64,000 nt of DNA, taken from positions 434,001 through 498,000 of the forward strand of contig CAKZGE010000004.1 in assembly GCA_936914845.1 (NCBI GenBank). The letters are read 5' to 3'. Source of the stretch: an uncultured Chloracidobacterium sp. Its GTDB lineage: Bacteria > Acidobacteriota > Blastocatellia > Pyrinomonadales > Pyrinomonadaceae. Shown here one piece after another: positions 1-7,728 of the stretch. The notes below the pieces were generated by a model. It was not told the origin of the DNA. It saw nothing but the letters and a program-made list of their open reading frames with translations, and ran no database searches. Both the position numbers and the translations under genes were made by a program. Positions within the stretch are counted from its first letter, which is position 1; each line of letters starts with the position of its first letter.

Positions 1-2
1 TG

Positions 3-959
3 TTCCGCTCCGGGACGGCAGAATACGAAACGTTTGCCGGAATGACGTCAGAGGACGGCAGCAAGTTTTTGACCCGAAAAGAATCAGTCGTTGAACCGCC
101 AAACCTCTTTTTCCGACAGGGCGGGTCAGCAAAACAGATCACGGATTTCAAAGATCCTTCGCCGCAGCTTCGAGGAATAAGTAAACAGCTCGTTAAATAT
201 AAACGAGCCGATGGCGTTGACCTTTCATTTACGCTATATTTGCCGCCTGGCTACAAAAGCGGAACTCCGCTGCCGACCGTGGTGTGGGCATATCCGCTGG
301 AATATACCGATGCTTCGACGGCCGGCCAGGTTACCGGTTCGACCAACCGTTTTACGCAGATCGGCGGAATGTCGCACCTTTTCTTTTTGCTTCGGGGCTA
401 TGCTGTGCTTGATAACACCACCATGCCGGTGGTCGGCGATCCGCTAACGGTGAACGATACGTTTATCAAGCAGATCGTCGATTCGGCAAAAGCCGCGATC
501 GACAAAGGCGTTGAGATGGGAGTGGTCGATCGGGAACGGGTCGGGGTCGGCGGTCATAGCTACGGCGCGTTCATGACGGCCAATCTGCTGGCACATTCTG
601 ATCTTTTCAAGGCGGGCATCGCCCGCAGCGGAGCATACAATCGAACGCTTACGCCGTTTGGGTTCCAGTCCGAACGCCGTTCGTTTTGGGAGGCTCCCGA
701 ATTGTACGCTAAAGTTTCGCCATTTTTTTACGCGGACAAGATCAATGAACCGATACTTCTGATCCACGGTGAGGCGGACAACAACCAAGGGACGTATCCG
801 ATCCAGTCAGAACGGCTATTTGCGGCTATCAGCGGGAACGGCGGCACATCGCGGCTAGTTATGCTTCCGCTCGAATCGCACGGCTACGCAGCTCGCGAAT
901 CGATCGAACATACACTATTTGAAATGATCGATTGGTTCGACAAATATGTGAAGCAGTAG
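3..959 (+). CDS. S9 (prolyl oligopeptidase) family peptidase, C-terminal part
   Basis: The reading frame is open from the window edge, so this is the 3' part of a longer gene; the ATG at 42 is internal. It encodes the alpha/beta-hydrolase catalytic domain of an S9 serine peptidase. The nucleophile elbow is GHSYGAF, the acid lies in HGEADNNQG and the histidine in ESHGY near the end, in the order of the Ser-Asp-His triad. The S9C/glutamyl-endopeptidase-like group is a reasonable guess because of the stretch around the first visible residues. Such enzymes are usually exported and cleave short peptides. A strong intrinsic terminator follows directly. Confidence 0.85.
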   Translation, partial: FRSGTAEYETFAGMTSEDGSKFLTRKESVVEPPNLFFRQGGSAKQITDFKDPSPQLRGISKQLVKYKRADGVDLSFTLYLPPGYKSGTPLPTVVWAYPLEYTDASTAGQVTGSTNRFTQIGGMSHLFFLLRGYAVLDNTTMPVVGDPLTVNDTFIKQIVDSAKAAIDKGVEMGVVDRERVGVGGHSYGAFMTANLLAHSDLFKAGIARSGAYNRTLTPFGFQSERRSFWEAPELYAKVSPFFYADKINEPILLIHGEADNNQGTYPIQSERLFAAISGNGGTSRLVMLPLESHGYAARESIEHTLFEMIDWFDKYVKQ

Positions 960-981
960 TTTTGGTGCCCAAAAAGGAAAA

Positions 982-1023
982 CACGAACGGTTTCGGGAAA
1001 GCTCGGGGCGTTCGTGCTTTTTT
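982..1023 (+). terminator. Rho-independent terminator after the S9 peptidase
   Basis: Perfect 8-bp inverted repeat CACGAACG (982-989) and CGTTCGTG (1009-1016), followed by a run of T residues (1018-1023). Confidence 0.85.
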
Positions 1024-1129
1024 GTGCCGGGAATATTTTGCGGCAACCCGTAAATAAAGAAATTTCATCGCAGTTCAGCGGCTGTAAAGCTGCCAAAAAA
1101 TAAACTTACAAATCAGCATGGAGGAGAAC

Positions 1130-1474
1130 ATGACATTTGCAAAAAGAATGGGCCTAACGCTCGCAGGGATCATTTTCCTGACGGGTGCTTTCGCCATTTC
1201 ATCAGAAGCTCAGTGGCGTGGCGGCGATCGCCAATGGGGAAACAACGATAGACGCGGTTATGGCTACGGCCGCAATGACCGTTGGCGTGATGCCAGGCGG
1301 CGCGAAGATTTTCGCCGAGCCTTGATCCGCAAGCGGATGGCAGAACGCCGCCAGTGGTACAACCGCGGATGGAATAACCGCCGTTGGGACAATCGTCGGA
1401 ACGGTTATTACCGCTACCAGACTTACCGGCCATATTACCGTCGGCCGGCAACACGTTACTACGTAAGATACTAA
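1130..1474 (+). CDS. Small secreted Arg/Tyr-rich protein
   Basis: A 114-residue protein with a clear signal peptide (MTFAKRMGLTL through an Ala-rich h-region to SSEA) and a very basic mature part dominated by Arg, Trp, Asn, Gly and Tyr. The upstream ATG at 1118 is less likely the start, because a GGAGGA ribosome site lies between it and the ATG at 1130. No catalytic motif is visible. Similar basic, aromatic-rich periplasmic proteins are often left as hypothetical; binding of nucleic acid, polysaccharide or envelope is conceivable but unsupported. It is monocistronic, with terminators on both sides. Confidence 0.7.
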   Translation: MTFAKRMGLTLAGIIFLTGAFAISSEAQWRGGDRQWGNNDRRGYGYGRNDRWRDARRREDFRRALIRKRMAERRQWYNRGWNNRRWDNRRNGYYRYQTYRPYYRRPATRYYVRY

Positions 1475-1508
1475 AGCAAGTTCGCTCTCCTCGAATATGC
1501 CCTCAAAA

Positions 1509-1538
1509 AGAACAGTCGATCCGGACTGTTCTTTTTTT
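1509..1538 (+). terminator. Rho-independent terminator
   Basis: AGAACAGTC (1509-1517) pairs perfectly with GACTGTTCT (1524-1532); the T-run extends to 1538. Confidence 0.9.
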
Positions 1539-1610
1539 CGCCCATTTTTAATTTACAGACGTCATATTCAATACCGGAACGATACCGGCAAGAAAATAAT
1601 GGAGTAAAAA

Positions 1611-1976
1611 ATGGGAAAGAAAAAAATGATGTTTGGTTTAATGTTAGGGTTGGCAGGAGCGACATTTGCAGTTCATGATGTCAATGCTCAGGCCGCTTCG
1701 CAGAAAGGCCGTCCAAATTACCAGACCGTTAACAAGCGGCAATCCAATCAGCAGCAGCGGATCGTAAACGGCATGGCAAACGGATCACTGAACAAAAAAG
1801 AGGCCACACGGTTGGAAAATCAGCAAACACGAATCGATCGTATGGAAGACCGCTTTCGAACATCAGGAACAGGATTGAACCGGCGAGAACGCATTGTGCT
1901 CGACCGTGCCCAGGATAGAGCAAGTAGAAACATACGCCGGCAAAAACACGACCGGGGCGGCACCCGCCGTCTGTGA
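1611..1976 (+). CDS. Small secreted Gln/Arg-rich helical protein
   Basis: A 121-residue protein with a signal peptide (MGKKKMMFGLMLGLAGATFA, cleaved near NAQA) and a charged helical mature part. Two similar units are visible: QQQRIVNGMANGSLNKKEATRLE and an analogous one containing SGTGLNRRERIVLDRAQDR. Each has a short loop followed by a KKE/RRE helix, as in a known family of acidobacterial and proteobacterial hypothetical proteins that end in an RQKHD-like motif. The function is not established. The start has a GGAG ribosome site 6-7 bases upstream. A GC-rich hairpin follows. Confidence 0.7.
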   Translation: MGKKKMMFGLMLGLAGATFAVHDVNAQAASQKGRPNYQTVNKRQSNQQQRIVNGMANGSLNKKEATRLENQQTRIDRMEDRFRTSGTGLNRRERIVLDRAQDRASRNIRRQKHDRGGTRRL

Positions 1977-2003
1977 ACTACAAATGATCGATCTTTTAGA
2001 GAG

Positions 2004-2033
2004 AGGCTGCCGCGTTCTGCTCGGCGGCCTTTT
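2004..2033 (+). terminator. Rho-independent terminator
   Basis: AGGCTGCCG (2004-2012) pairs with CGGCGGCCT (2022-2030) with one G-T pair, followed by a short T-run. Confidence 0.7.
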
Positions 2034-2096
2034 ATGCTTTTCAAAAAAGACGATAAGCAGTAGAATTTTTTCATCTCTTCCGAAATTGAAATAATT

Positions 2097-3377
2097 ATGA
2101 AAACAAAAATATCTGCTGTTTTGATGTCGATCTTGGTGGTATGTGCTGCGACCGCCGCCGGGCAGACGATGCCGAAGGATGCCGATCCGAAATTGTGGGA
2201 AAAGGCTCTGAAAATACATCGCAAAGCGATAGTCGTTGACGGACACAACGACATAACATCGCCGATGGTGGATGAAGATTTCGATATGCGTTCAAACTCC
2301 GTCGGGAAATATCATCTCGGCGGCGACCCTTTCCATACGGACATTGCCCGGTTAAAGGCGGGCGGCATTACGGCGACGTTCTTTTCGATATATGTTTCGG
2401 GCAGCTCAATGAAAACCGGTGGGGCGATGCGCCGGGCAATGGACCTGATCGATGCTACAAACCGCGAGGTTGAACGAAATCCCGATACATTTGTTTCCTG
2501 TACGACCGCCGCTGACATACGGCGGGCAAAAAAAGCCGGAAAGATGTGTGCTCTTATGGGCGTTGAAGGCGGCTATGTAATAGAAGATTCGCTCTATGCG
2601 CTGAGAAATTTCTATCGCTTGGGAATTCGTTACATGACCTTGACGCATAATGTAGCGACCAACTGGGCAGATGCGCATCGTGATGAAAAACATAATGGGT
2701 TGACCGATTTCGGCAAAGAGGTAGTGCAGGAAATGAACCGGCTGGGAATGTTGGTCGATATTTCCCACGTTTCTGAAAAGACTATGAATGATGTGCTCGA
2801 CATTACCAGATCTCCGGTCATCGCATCTCATTCATCCGCCCGCGGCGTCAACGACCACACCCGAAATGTTTCAGATGCCGTGTTGAAGCGCGTCGCTAAA
2901 AACGGCGGTGTCGTAATGGTGAATTTCTATCCATCGTTTTTGGACGCCCGTACCAATAAAGAAGAAAATGAGCGGGCAGAACGGCTCCGCGAACAGACAT
3001 CGAAGCTTCGAGAGCAGTTCAAAGACGATCGCCGGGGTTTTGATGAAGCACTCAGAAAATTGGAAGAAGCAAACCCGATCTATATTACGCCTTACATGAA
3101 GATCGTAGATCACATTGACCACATAAAGAATATTGCCGGGATCGACCATGTCGGCATCGGATCCGATTTTGATGGCGTCCCGTTTTTGCCGACCGGTATG
3201 AACGGAGCCGAAGATCTGCCGGTTGTGACCTATGAAATGCTGAGACGCGGATATTCTGAGGGAGACATCAAAAAGGTTCTCGGAGAAAACTTTCTACGTG
3301 CTTTCGCCGAAGCCGAAAAAGTGGCCGGCAACCGAAAGATCAGTGCCGGCGGCAGCTTGAAAAAGCTTGTGAAATAG
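2097..3377 (+). CDS. Membrane dipeptidase family M19, secreted
   Basis: A 426-residue zinc dipeptidase of the renal dipeptidase family. After a signal peptide (about residues 1-22) the first metal ligands appear in VVDGHND. The bridging glutamate lies in MGVEGGYVI, the histidines in DISHVS and IASHSS, and the substrate Asp in GIGSDFDG. Order and length fit the family. Enzymes of this type hydrolyse dipeptides, including some with a C-terminal D-residue, in the periplasm or on the surface. The gene stands alone between terminators; physiologically it may pair with the upstream S9 peptidase in peptide scavenging (inference). Confidence 0.92.
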   Translation: MKTKISAVLMSILVVCAATAAGQTMPKDADPKLWEKALKIHRKAIVVDGHNDITSPMVDEDFDMRSNSVGKYHLGGDPFHTDIARLKAGGITATFFSIYVSGSSMKTGGAMRRAMDLIDATNREVERNPDTFVSCTTAADIRRAKKAGKMCALMGVEGGYVIEDSLYALRNFYRLGIRYMTLTHNVATNWADAHRDEKHNGLTDFGKEVVQEMNRLGMLVDISHVSEKTMNDVLDITRSPVIASHSSARGVNDHTRNVSDAVLKRVAKNGGVVMVNFYPSFLDARTNKEENERAERLREQTSKLREQFKDDRRGFDEALRKLEEANPIYITPYMKIVDHIDHIKNIAGIDHVGIGSDFDGVPFLPTGMNGAEDLPVVTYEMLRRGYSEGDIKKVLGENFLRAFAEAEKVAGNRKISAGGSLKKLVK

Positions 3378-3391
3378 CGATCAAGATCAAA

Positions 3392-3420
3392 AAAGAGGCT
3401 GGTTTCAGAACAGCCTCTTT
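3392..3420. terminator. Bidirectional terminator between convergent genes
   Basis: Perfect 9-bp inverted repeat AAAGAGGCT (3392-3400) and AGCCTCTTT (3412-3420). There are A residues on the left and T residues on the right, so it can end both the M19 gene and the minus-strand sugar operon. Confidence 0.8.
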
Positions 3421-3433
3421 TGCGGTATAAGAG

Positions 3434-5431
3434 TTATTTTTTGATCTCCAGTTTGATCTCGAGATCCTGCGTTCTCGTTTTTGCTTTGGTCGAAATATTC
3501 AAACGCACACCGCGCTCTTCGCGTTCCCCTTTATCCACAGATCCGGGACGGCCGGGCGTTGTCAGGATATTCTTTTCCACCTCCATTTTAAACAGATCCG
3601 GTTTGGCAATCGTCACAAAAAGGGAAGGAGCAGGCGGCTCAAAAATGAACCGGCCCGGCCCGTCGCCGATGATGGAATTGTCCGCATGCAGGAACGACGT
3701 TACCGTGCGGGGAATGTCGGTGGCGATCCGGTCTTTGACGATAAAGCTGCCGGGAGCGATGAATTCAAAGCTCCGGACCAGCTTTTTAACGCCGACCTCC
3801 GGTTCGTAGGCAGCGGCAATGTCTGCGGTAACGGCAACTCGATCTTTTTCCAGCAGAACATTGGTCAACCGGATCTTGTTCAGCCGCGAATATGGGATGC
3901 CGGTGAAAACGTCGTGGCCTTTGCCTTCGCGGTTTTGGCCGATGCCGTCAAATACCAGCGTGTTGTGATGTTCGGTCAGTGGAAGCCCGGCGTAACCGGA
4001 ATCGCCCGTCAGGTATTTACCATTCGCCCAGATTATGAAACTGCCGGCATCCGGGTGAGCATGACCGCTGGAAAGACGCCAATCCGGAAATTGTTCGACC
4101 TTTTCCGTTACGGAATGGCCTTCCGGCGGACCGGCCTTAAAGGCGAAAGCCGTAGCATCGTCGGCCCAATTGTTTCGCCAGAACACGACGCCGTGATCTT
4201 CGAAATAATGAGATGTGGGCTGTTGTTCGATCGATATTGCTCTGATCTCCGGCCGATACCAAATGAATGTCCAGATCTCTTCTGCGTTGACTTGGCCTTT
4301 AGACCGCAGCCAGTTTGCAACGCCCTGTGCCTCGCCGCTGTTATAACGTCCGGCAAGATTGAATAGAATGTTGTAGTTCGTGCGAAATCTGCCGTCTATG
4401 CGTTCGCGTTCATAATCATTACCTTTGCGTGAGCGGGTAACATTCCCGGCATAGATATCGCCGAAATCGAAATTGAATTCGCCGCCCGGCAGCGTAATAT
4501 GTGAAACATATTTGTGGGCAAGTCTGAAGCCCGGCGTGGTTTGATAGAGATCTTCGCCGGTCGATGCATGATGGGCATCCATATAATGCACTAACCAGGG
4601 CGTGGAGAATATCCAATATTCCATGCTTTCGTAGAAATAACCGTCCTGGGTGTAGGTAGCCAACACGCGGTCAAAGATGGCGCGTGAAAGATCAGCCCAT
4701 TTCTGAGCTTCGGGGATCTCATCCATCAATGCATAGGCGGTAACGGCTAAACCGCTGGTCGGTATGAACGTGTGATTTTGACTGTATGCATAGGTCTTGC
4801 CTTTTTTGGGTTTGAAAAAGTCGTATAAAAGCCGAGCCTGTTTGACCAGCTTTTCGCGATACTTTGTTCGCTCCGCCGCAGTCAGGTCATGGTATAACAG
4901 GTCGTAGGCCCAGCCCATACCGTAAAGGAGATGGCCGGCTGCCAGATCGACATTTGGCTTATTGTATGAATACCCCCAAATGTCGTAGCTGACCGCGGCG
5001 TCCATATATTTTTTCGCCGCATCAAGGTATTTCTTTTCTCCGGTGATCTTAAAAATAAGCGCGGCTTCGGCGATGCCCAACCCAACCTCGTTTTGCACAC
5101 GACGTTCTTCTGCCGGCGGAGCGGGCGGTTCGACCGACAAAGCTCGCACCCGGGCAAGTGCCGCTTCCCACAGCTCTTTCTGGTCGAGCGTTTTTTGCTT
5201 TAACGCATCTATTTGAGACTGGTTCAAGTAAACTCGCGGATGAACGCCTTTCAATTCCGGGCGGAGGTTGACGGGATGTTCCCGCATCAACCTTTCGATC
5301 GGGTGTTCGCCTTTCAGTCGAGCTCCGGCAGCTTTTTCGGCCTCGAGTTCCTGTTTATCCTGAGCGGCAACGGCTGCCATTGAAAACGCCGTAATAAGGA
5401 CAAAGGTAATTATCTTTTGGTAAAACTTCAT
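3434..5431 (-). CDS. Heparinase II/III family polysaccharide lyase, secreted (distal copy)
   Basis: A 665-residue protein with a signal peptide (MKFYQKIITFVLI to about residue 23), an alpha/alpha-toroid N-terminal part and a C-terminal beta-sandwich heparinase II/III-like domain. Family signatures include SQNHTFIP near residue 205 (candidate catalytic Asn/His), HAHPDAGSF near residue 460 (metal site) and EHHNTLVF. The family cleaves uronate-containing polysaccharides by beta-elimination. This is the last gene of the operon; its ATG lies two bases after the preceding esterase stop. It is a diverged paralogue of the lyase at 13389-15659 and shares the GVHPR and HPDA motifs. The exact substrate (alginate, glycosaminoglycan or other) cannot be read from the sequence. 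Confidence 0.85.
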   Translation of the reverse strand: MKFYQKIITFVLITAFSMAAVAAQDKQELEAEKAAGARLKGEHPIERLMREHPVNLRPELKGVHPRVYLNQSQIDALKQKTLDQKELWEAALARVRALSVEPPAPPAEERRVQNEVGLGIAEAALIFKITGEKKYLDAAKKYMDAAVSYDIWGYSYNKPNVDLAAGHLLYGMGWAYDLLYHDLTAAERTKYREKLVKQARLLYDFFKPKKGKTYAYSQNHTFIPTSGLAVTAYALMDEIPEAQKWADLSRAIFDRVLATYTQDGYFYESMEYWIFSTPWLVHYMDAHHASTGEDLYQTTPGFRLAHKYVSHITLPGGEFNFDFGDIYAGNVTRSRKGNDYERERIDGRFRTNYNILFNLAGRYNSGEAQGVANWLRSKGQVNAEEIWTFIWYRPEIRAISIEQQPTSHYFEDHGVVFWRNNWADDATAFAFKAGPPEGHSVTEKVEQFPDWRLSSGHAHPDAGSFIIWANGKYLTGDSGYAGLPLTEHHNTLVFDGIGQNREGKGHDVFTGIPYSRLNKIRLTNVLLEKDRVAVTADIAAAYEPEVGVKKLVRSFEFIAPGSFIVKDRIATDIPRTVTSFLHADNSIIGDGPGRFIFEPPAPSLFVTIAKPDLFKMEVEKNILTTPGRPGSVDKGEREERGVRLNISTKAKTRTQDLEIKLEIKK

Positions 5432-5433
5432 AA

Positions 5434-6357
5434 TTATTTCTTCAGGTATCTATTGAAGAACGCAAGCAGGTCGCTGTTCACGTTTTCGCCGTCGTTCTTA
5501 TGTCTCAATTTACATTCGATCTTCAGAGCATCCATGCGCTTTTTCAACGCCTTTCCAAAATTCGGATGATGGATCGCATCGCTAACGCTCGTTTCTTCGG
5601 TCATCGGTCGATCCTCGACGGTGTACATCGCCCAGACAGGCGGATCACCGGCGCTCAGATAGGTTGTTGGGGATGATTCGAGCATCTTTGCTTTCAGCTC
5701 GGGCGACGCGGCTTTCAAACCAAATATCTTGCCGTTGGCAAAACTGTGTTTGAATACCGCAGAACCGACTTCGTTCTGAAGAACATCGGGGTCGAGCGTG
5801 GTTTGGGCCGAAAAGACGGCAATAGCCATGACCCGCGTCGATTCTCTCAGCACGGCGTCGCTGTTTTTGGGATCGGCCAGATCGTCGTGAAAGCCGATCC
5901 ACAAAGCCGTAAGGGCTCCGGCGGAGCTGCCCGTCAGAGCGACACGTGCTTTATCGATATTCCAATCTTTGGCGTTAAGACGAGCGAATTGTATCGCACG
6001 TGCCGCATCCATATACAGTTCCGGCAGCTTTACTTCCGGGAAGAGACGGTAGTTGATCGACATGACAGCATAGCCATTTTTTAGAAACTGGTCCAAAAGA
6101 CTGGCAGAAAGCTTATCTTTATCGCCGTTGACAAAACCGCCGCCATGAATGAAGACCACGAGCGGCGTAGCTTTTTTCGCCTTTGGCCTCCAGAGATCGA
6201 AGGTATTTCTTTGATGTTCGCCATATTTGCCGTCCACGATGTCCGGCGTGGGCTTTTCCGCTGCGGATGATCTGCCATCTTTTTGTGCGGCGGCCATTAC
6301 TGTCATCGCAAACAGCATGGCCCATATGCTTAATGTTCGTAAAGATCTTGATCTCAT
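5434..6357 (-). CDS. Secreted alpha/beta-hydrolase esterase (BD-FAE/carboxylesterase type)
   Basis: A 307-residue protein with an N-terminal signal peptide ending in VMAAAQ. The oxyanion-hole motif FIHGGGFVNG is followed by the nucleophile elbow TGSSAGAL; this HGGG plus GxSAG pairing is typical of the hormone-sensitive-lipase and feruloyl/acetyl-esterase-like groups. The usual late Asp/His region is diverged, so assignment of these triad residues is uncertain. It sits between the CE7-like esterase (4-base gap) and the second lyase (2-base gap). Removal of acyl decorations from a uronate polysaccharide before or after cleavage is the likely role (inference). Confidence 0.8.
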   Translation of the reverse strand: MRSRSLRTLSIWAMLFAMTVMAAAQKDGRSSAAEKPTPDIVDGKYGEHQRNTFDLWRPKAKKATPLVVFIHGGGFVNGDKDKLSASLLDQFLKNGYAVMSINYRLFPEVKLPELYMDAARAIQFARLNAKDWNIDKARVALTGSSAGALTALWIGFHDDLADPKNSDAVLRESTRVMAIAVFSAQTTLDPDVLQNEVGSAVFKHSFANGKIFGLKAASPELKAKMLESSPTTYLSAGDPPVWAMYTVEDRPMTEETSVSDAIHHPNFGKALKKRMDALKIECKLRHKNDGENVNSDLLAFFNRYLKK

Positions 6358-6361
6358 AATT

Positions 6362-7675
6362 TTATTTTCCTTCCGTTAAAGATGTTTCTAGAAAATCGAA
6401 CATCCTGTCCATTTGCTCCGGTGTTGCCGTGTGGCCGATCTCCAACGAAAGCTGAAGACGTTTCGGGGCAGAGATGAGGTTGTAAACAGCAAACATTGAT
6501 GTCGGCGGAACTACCTCGTCGTTGTAGCCCCAACCGTAAAGCCCGGGGACGGTCAAACGCCGTGCAAAATTTGCCGCATCATAATAGGATGCCGTTTCGA
6601 GCTTTTCCTTGGAGCGCATTTTTTCGTCTCGAAAAGCGTGCGGCCAGCCGCCCGCACGTCCCGCGACATAGCCGGCGGTGTCTCCGAGAGCCGGATACAT
6701 CGCCGCAAGCGCTTTTACGCGCTTGTCCAAGGCGGCGGTCATGATCGATAAAGCCCCGCCCTGACTGCTGCCGATAACACCGAGATCACGGCCATTGTAT
6801 TGCGGCAATGAAACTAAAAAGTCGTTGGCACGCAAACAACCGAGGTAAACTCGGCGGTAATAGTAAGAATCTTTGTCATCAAGGTTGTACAGCATATACC
6901 GGTTCAATGCACCGGAACGGAGGTCATCGTAAACGGAGGCCGGAAGTGTGACCGGAATCCCGTGAATGCCTATCTCCAGTGTAATGAAGCCTCTTTCGGC
7001 CATGCTGACCGATCCGGTGTACGGGCGAACGCCGGCACCCGGAACGCGAAGAAGCGCAGGAAATCTTTGTTCTGGTGAAGAGGTTTTAGGGATCGCCAAG
7101 ATCCCGTAAATGCGGCTGTTCTTGCTGATGCCGGAGCCGACATTCTGAAAACTGACATGGAAGACATCTACTTTGGAGGTGCTCAGGTCGGGCAGCCGCT
7201 CCATCTTTGTTTCAAGCGGAATCGCATCAAGAGCTTTGCGGCCCTGCTGCCAAAACCGATCAAAATCTTTCGGCTCAGCGGTTACCGGCCTTATTTGGTC
7301 CGGCCGATACCCGGCGGTAGCCAGCCCGCGATATGATCTGCCGCCTACATCAAGAGCGGCAATACAACGGAGGAAACCGGGCTGTTTCATTCCGTCAAGT
7401 TCGATCGCGAAAGGCTTGTCGGAGGTAGTGATGGACCCTTCTGCGGTGGGAGGCATCTGTTCGGGGCCGCACGCATATTTTACGGGCAATCCGGCGACCT
7501 GGCTGTTGTTAAGCGTGACGGCAATAGTAAAGACGGCCTTTTGCCCGAGTTCATAGTTCCAATTCGCATGATCCAGCGATATCCGGACCTGGTAGGCTCC
7601 GATCTGGTCTTGACCAAATGCCGCGGCGGCAGAGGCGAACAGGATCAAGAAGAAGCAAAAAGATCGTACCGGCAT
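6362..7675 (-). CDS. Acetylxylan esterase-like (CE7/AXE1) secreted hydrolase
   Basis: A 437-residue protein counted from the ATG at 7675, which begins a clean signal peptide (MPVRSFCFFLILFASAAAAFG). The frame extends to a TTG at 7732, but a terminator hairpin (7691-7716) would then lie inside the gene and the extension would overlap the receptor stop, so 7675 is preferred. The alpha/beta-hydrolase core shows GVIGSSQGGAL (nucleophile), an acid near GWGYNDEVVPP and the histidine in LEIGHTATPEQ, in the layout of CE7 cephalosporin-C/acetylxylan esterases. It probably deacetylates oligosaccharides in the periplasm. Confidence 0.82.
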   Translation of the reverse strand: MPVRSFCFFLILFASAAAAFGQDQIGAYQVRISLDHANWNYELGQKAVFTIAVTLNNSQVAGLPVKYACGPEQMPPTAEGSITTSDKPFAIELDGMKQPGFLRCIAALDVGGRSYRGLATAGYRPDQIRPVTAEPKDFDRFWQQGRKALDAIPLETKMERLPDLSTSKVDVFHVSFQNVGSGISKNSRIYGILAIPKTSSPEQRFPALLRVPGAGVRPYTGSVSMAERGFITLEIGIHGIPVTLPASVYDDLRSGALNRYMLYNLDDKDSYYYRRVYLGCLRANDFLVSLPQYNGRDLGVIGSSQGGALSIMTAALDKRVKALAAMYPALGDTAGYVAGRAGGWPHAFRDEKMRSKEKLETASYYDAANFARRLTVPGLYGWGYNDEVVPPTSMFAVYNLISAPKRLQLSLEIGHTATPEQMDRMFDFLETSLTEGK

Positions 7676-7690
7676 ATATTTATCTACAGT

Positions 7691-7716
7691 AAAAAAGGGG
7701 CCGTAAGAACCGGCCC
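7691..7716 (-). terminator. Intra-operon terminator after the TonB receptor
   Basis: Read on the minus strand, GGGCCG and CGGCCC (7711-7716 and 7698-7703) form a stem followed by a six-T run (complement of A 7691-7696). It lies between the receptor stop and the next ATG and could lower expression of the three distal genes. Confidence 0.7.
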
Positions 7717-7728
7717 GCTGTTCCTTGA

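Noticed and set aside
5746..6084. 112-residue plus-strand frame
   Set aside because: Antisense shadow of the esterase gene.
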